Below the pieces are notes generated by a model that made no database searches, was not told the DNA's origin, and worked only from the letters and a program-made list of their open reading frames with translations. From NCBI GenBank assembly GCA_964479435.1, contig CAYZME010000012.1:1-32338 (forward strand): DNA of 32,338 bases. Direction: 5' to 3'. A program made the translations under genes and the position numbers. Each line of letters begins with the position of its first letter. The stretch's first letter is position 1. Positions 31,048 through 32,338 of this stretch are shown piece by piece. Origin of the DNA: JAAYKS01 sp964479435 (GTDB lineage: Bacteria > Bacillota > Clostridia > Saccharofermentanales > UBA5734).

Positions 31048-32338
31048 ATGTCTGATCGAAAAGTCCTATCTGAAGAAGAGCATACACTGCGCGCGGAGGC
31101 GCAGTTTCATCGCATGACCGGCCGCCCGATCCCGGGCACCATTTTGAAAATGGGTGTACCCACCATTATCAGCATGCTGGTGATGTCGCTTTATAACATG
31201 GTTGACACTTATTTCGTCGGCAAGATCAGCACCAGCGCCACGGGCGCGGTCGGCATCGTCTTTCCAATGATGATCATCCTGCAAGCCGTGGGTATGACCA
31301 TCGGCATGGGTGCCGGCAGCACGATCTCGCGTTTGCTGGGCCAAAAGCGGGCGGACGAGGCTTCAACCTTTCTCTCCACCGCGTTTGTCTTGTCGCTGCT
31401 GGCGGGCGGCGTGCTGGCAGCCATTGGCCTCACGTTCCCCAACGCGATTTTGCGCCTGTTGGGCGCAACCGAATCCATCTTGCCCTTCGCGCGCGATTAC
31501 GCGCGGTATATCTTTATCGGGGCGCCCTTGTTTGCCGGTTCGTTTGTGCTCAACAACGCGTTGCGCGCGGAAGGCAATGCCGTTCTTTCGCTGGTGGGGA
31601 TCGCCAGCGGGGCTGTGATCAATGTCGGATTGGATCCGCTGTTTATTTTTACATTCAACATGGGCATCGGCGGCGCGGCCATCGCGACCGTCATCAGCAA
31701 TACGATCGGTTTTTGCATTCTGAGCTCGCATTATGTCATGGGCCGGGCGGTGCTGCGCATCAAGCCGGCTTTGGTTTCGTTCCGGCGGCGAATCGTCGGC
31801 GAGATTTTGCGCATCGGCTCGCCCTCGCTCGGCCGCCAGGTGATGGCCAGTGTCGGCATGGTGATTCTCAACACCACCGCCGGGAGCTACAGCGATGCCG
31901 CGGTGGCCGCGATGACCATCGCCAACCGCGTCGGCATGCTGGTGTATTCCACGATCATCGGCTTTGGTCAGGGCTTTCAGCCGGTGGTCGGCTACAACTA
32001 TGGCGCCGGCCGCCACGATCGCGTCAAGAAAGCCTATTGGTTTGGCACCGCGGCAGGAACCGTGTACATGGCAGTGGCCGCGTTGGCGGTCGCGCTGGCG
32101 GCGCCGACGATTGTCGCTTTGTTCCGGGCCGATGACGCCGAAGTCATCCGCCTGGGCTCGCTGACGCTGCGCTATCACGCTTCGGTTTGGGTGCTGCAAG
32201 CGGCGGTCATCATCACCAATATGCTGTACCAGGCGACCGGAAACGCAGGTCCGGCACTGGTCATGTCCATGGCCCGCCAAGGCATCTTTTTTATCCCCGC
32301 GGTTTTGATTCTCAATGCCGTCCTGGGGCTGGGCGGCA
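31048..32338 (+). CDS. MATE-family multidrug/organic-cation efflux transporter (3' end missing)
   Basis: About 430 codons are open to the window edge, so the C-terminus is missing. The start reads MSDRKVLSEEEHTLRAEAQFHRMTG, then GRPIPGTILKMGVPTIISMLVMSLYNMVDTYFVG, the typical first MATE segments. Later repeats include VGIVFPMMIILQAVGMTIGMGAGSTISRLLG and GFGQGFQPVVGYNYGAGR. MATE proteins export drugs or metabolites using a Na+ or H+ gradient. ATG 31048 follows GGAAAGG by 7 T residues. It is divergent from moxR. The substrate cannot be predicted from the sequence. Confidence 0.94.
   Translation, partial: MSDRKVLSEEEHTLRAEAQFHRMTGRPIPGTILKMGVPTIISMLVMSLYNMVDTYFVGKISTSATGAVGIVFPMMIILQAVGMTIGMGAGSTISRLLGQKRADEASTFLSTAFVLSLLAGGVLAAIGLTFPNAILRLLGATESILPFARDYARYIFIGAPLFAGSFVLNNALRAEGNAVLSLVGIASGAVINVGLDPLFIFTFNMGIGGAAIATVISNTIGFCILSSHYVMGRAVLRIKPALVSFRRRIVGEILRIGSPSLGRQVMASVGMVILNTTAGSYSDAAVAAMTIANRVGMLVYSTIIGFGQGFQPVVGYNYGAGRHDRVKKAYWFGTAAGTVYMAVAALAVALAAPTIVALFRADDAEVIRLGSLTLRYHASVWVLQAAVIITNMLYQATGNAGPALVMSMARQGIFFIPAVLILNAVLGLGG

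Overview
The window is the replication-origin neighbourhood of a GC-rich member of the Bacillota, most likely a Clostridia-type lineage. This is read from gene content and order: dnaA with an adjacent DnaA-box cluster; ffs-dnaX-ybaB-recR; mazG-rqcP-divIC; veg-ispE; rpmH-rnpA-yidD-yidC-jag-mnmE-mnmG-rsmG; then gyrA. Ribosome binding sites are strong GGAGG types and the promoters are sigma-A-like. I cannot name a genus. No tRNA, rRNA, CRISPR array, insertion sequence or prophage was found.

Layout. 1-218: DnaA-box cluster on the 3' side of dnaA, probably part of oriC. 219-1547: dnaA, leftward. 1548-1923: leader region with a terminator-like hairpin. 1924-3931: rightward genes for a small unknown protein, MazG, the S4 protein RqcP and a DivIC/FtsB-type septum protein. 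4030-7015: leftward recombination and replication operon ffs (short SRP RNA), dnaX, ybaB, recR. 7328-8743: membrane-anchored SH3-NlpC/P60 wall hydrolase. 8825-11148: leftward XRE-cupin regulator and acyl-CoA synthetase pair. 11455-12723: veg and ispE. 13069-20354: the classic origin-flanking cluster from rpmH to rsmG. 20430-23066: gyrA. 23416-25869: CoA-disulfide reductase/rhodanese fusion coupled to a CcdA-type membrane thiol carrier. 26228-27340: PfoR/PTS-EIIC-like membrane protein, preceded by a second DnaA-box cluster. 27462-30857: leftward moxR-DUF58-DUF4129-like operon. 31048 to the end: MATE-family transporter, cut by the window edge.

How the parts fit. Most genes are housekeeping: initiation (dnaA), clamp loading (dnaX), supercoiling (gyrA), repair (recR), protein targeting and insertion (ffs, yidC, yidD), tRNA processing and modification (rnpA, mnmE, mnmG), 16S methylation (rsmG), RNA binding (jag) and envelope or division work (divIC, NlpC/P60). 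The sporulation genes that accompany these modules in Bacillus (yabP, yabQ between rqcP and divIC; sspF between veg and ispE) are absent here, which hints at a non-sporulating lineage.

Most worth a second look: the second DnaA-box cluster just downstream of a promoter-like element before the PfoR-like gene; dnaA separated from rpmH by about 11.5 kb of other origin-type modules; tandem mini-hairpin repeats shared by two loci; a GyrA with an AT-hook-like N-terminal extension and Gln at the usual quinolone-contact serine; and an MnmE with an altered G4 motif. I saw no clear, wholly new multi-gene system.
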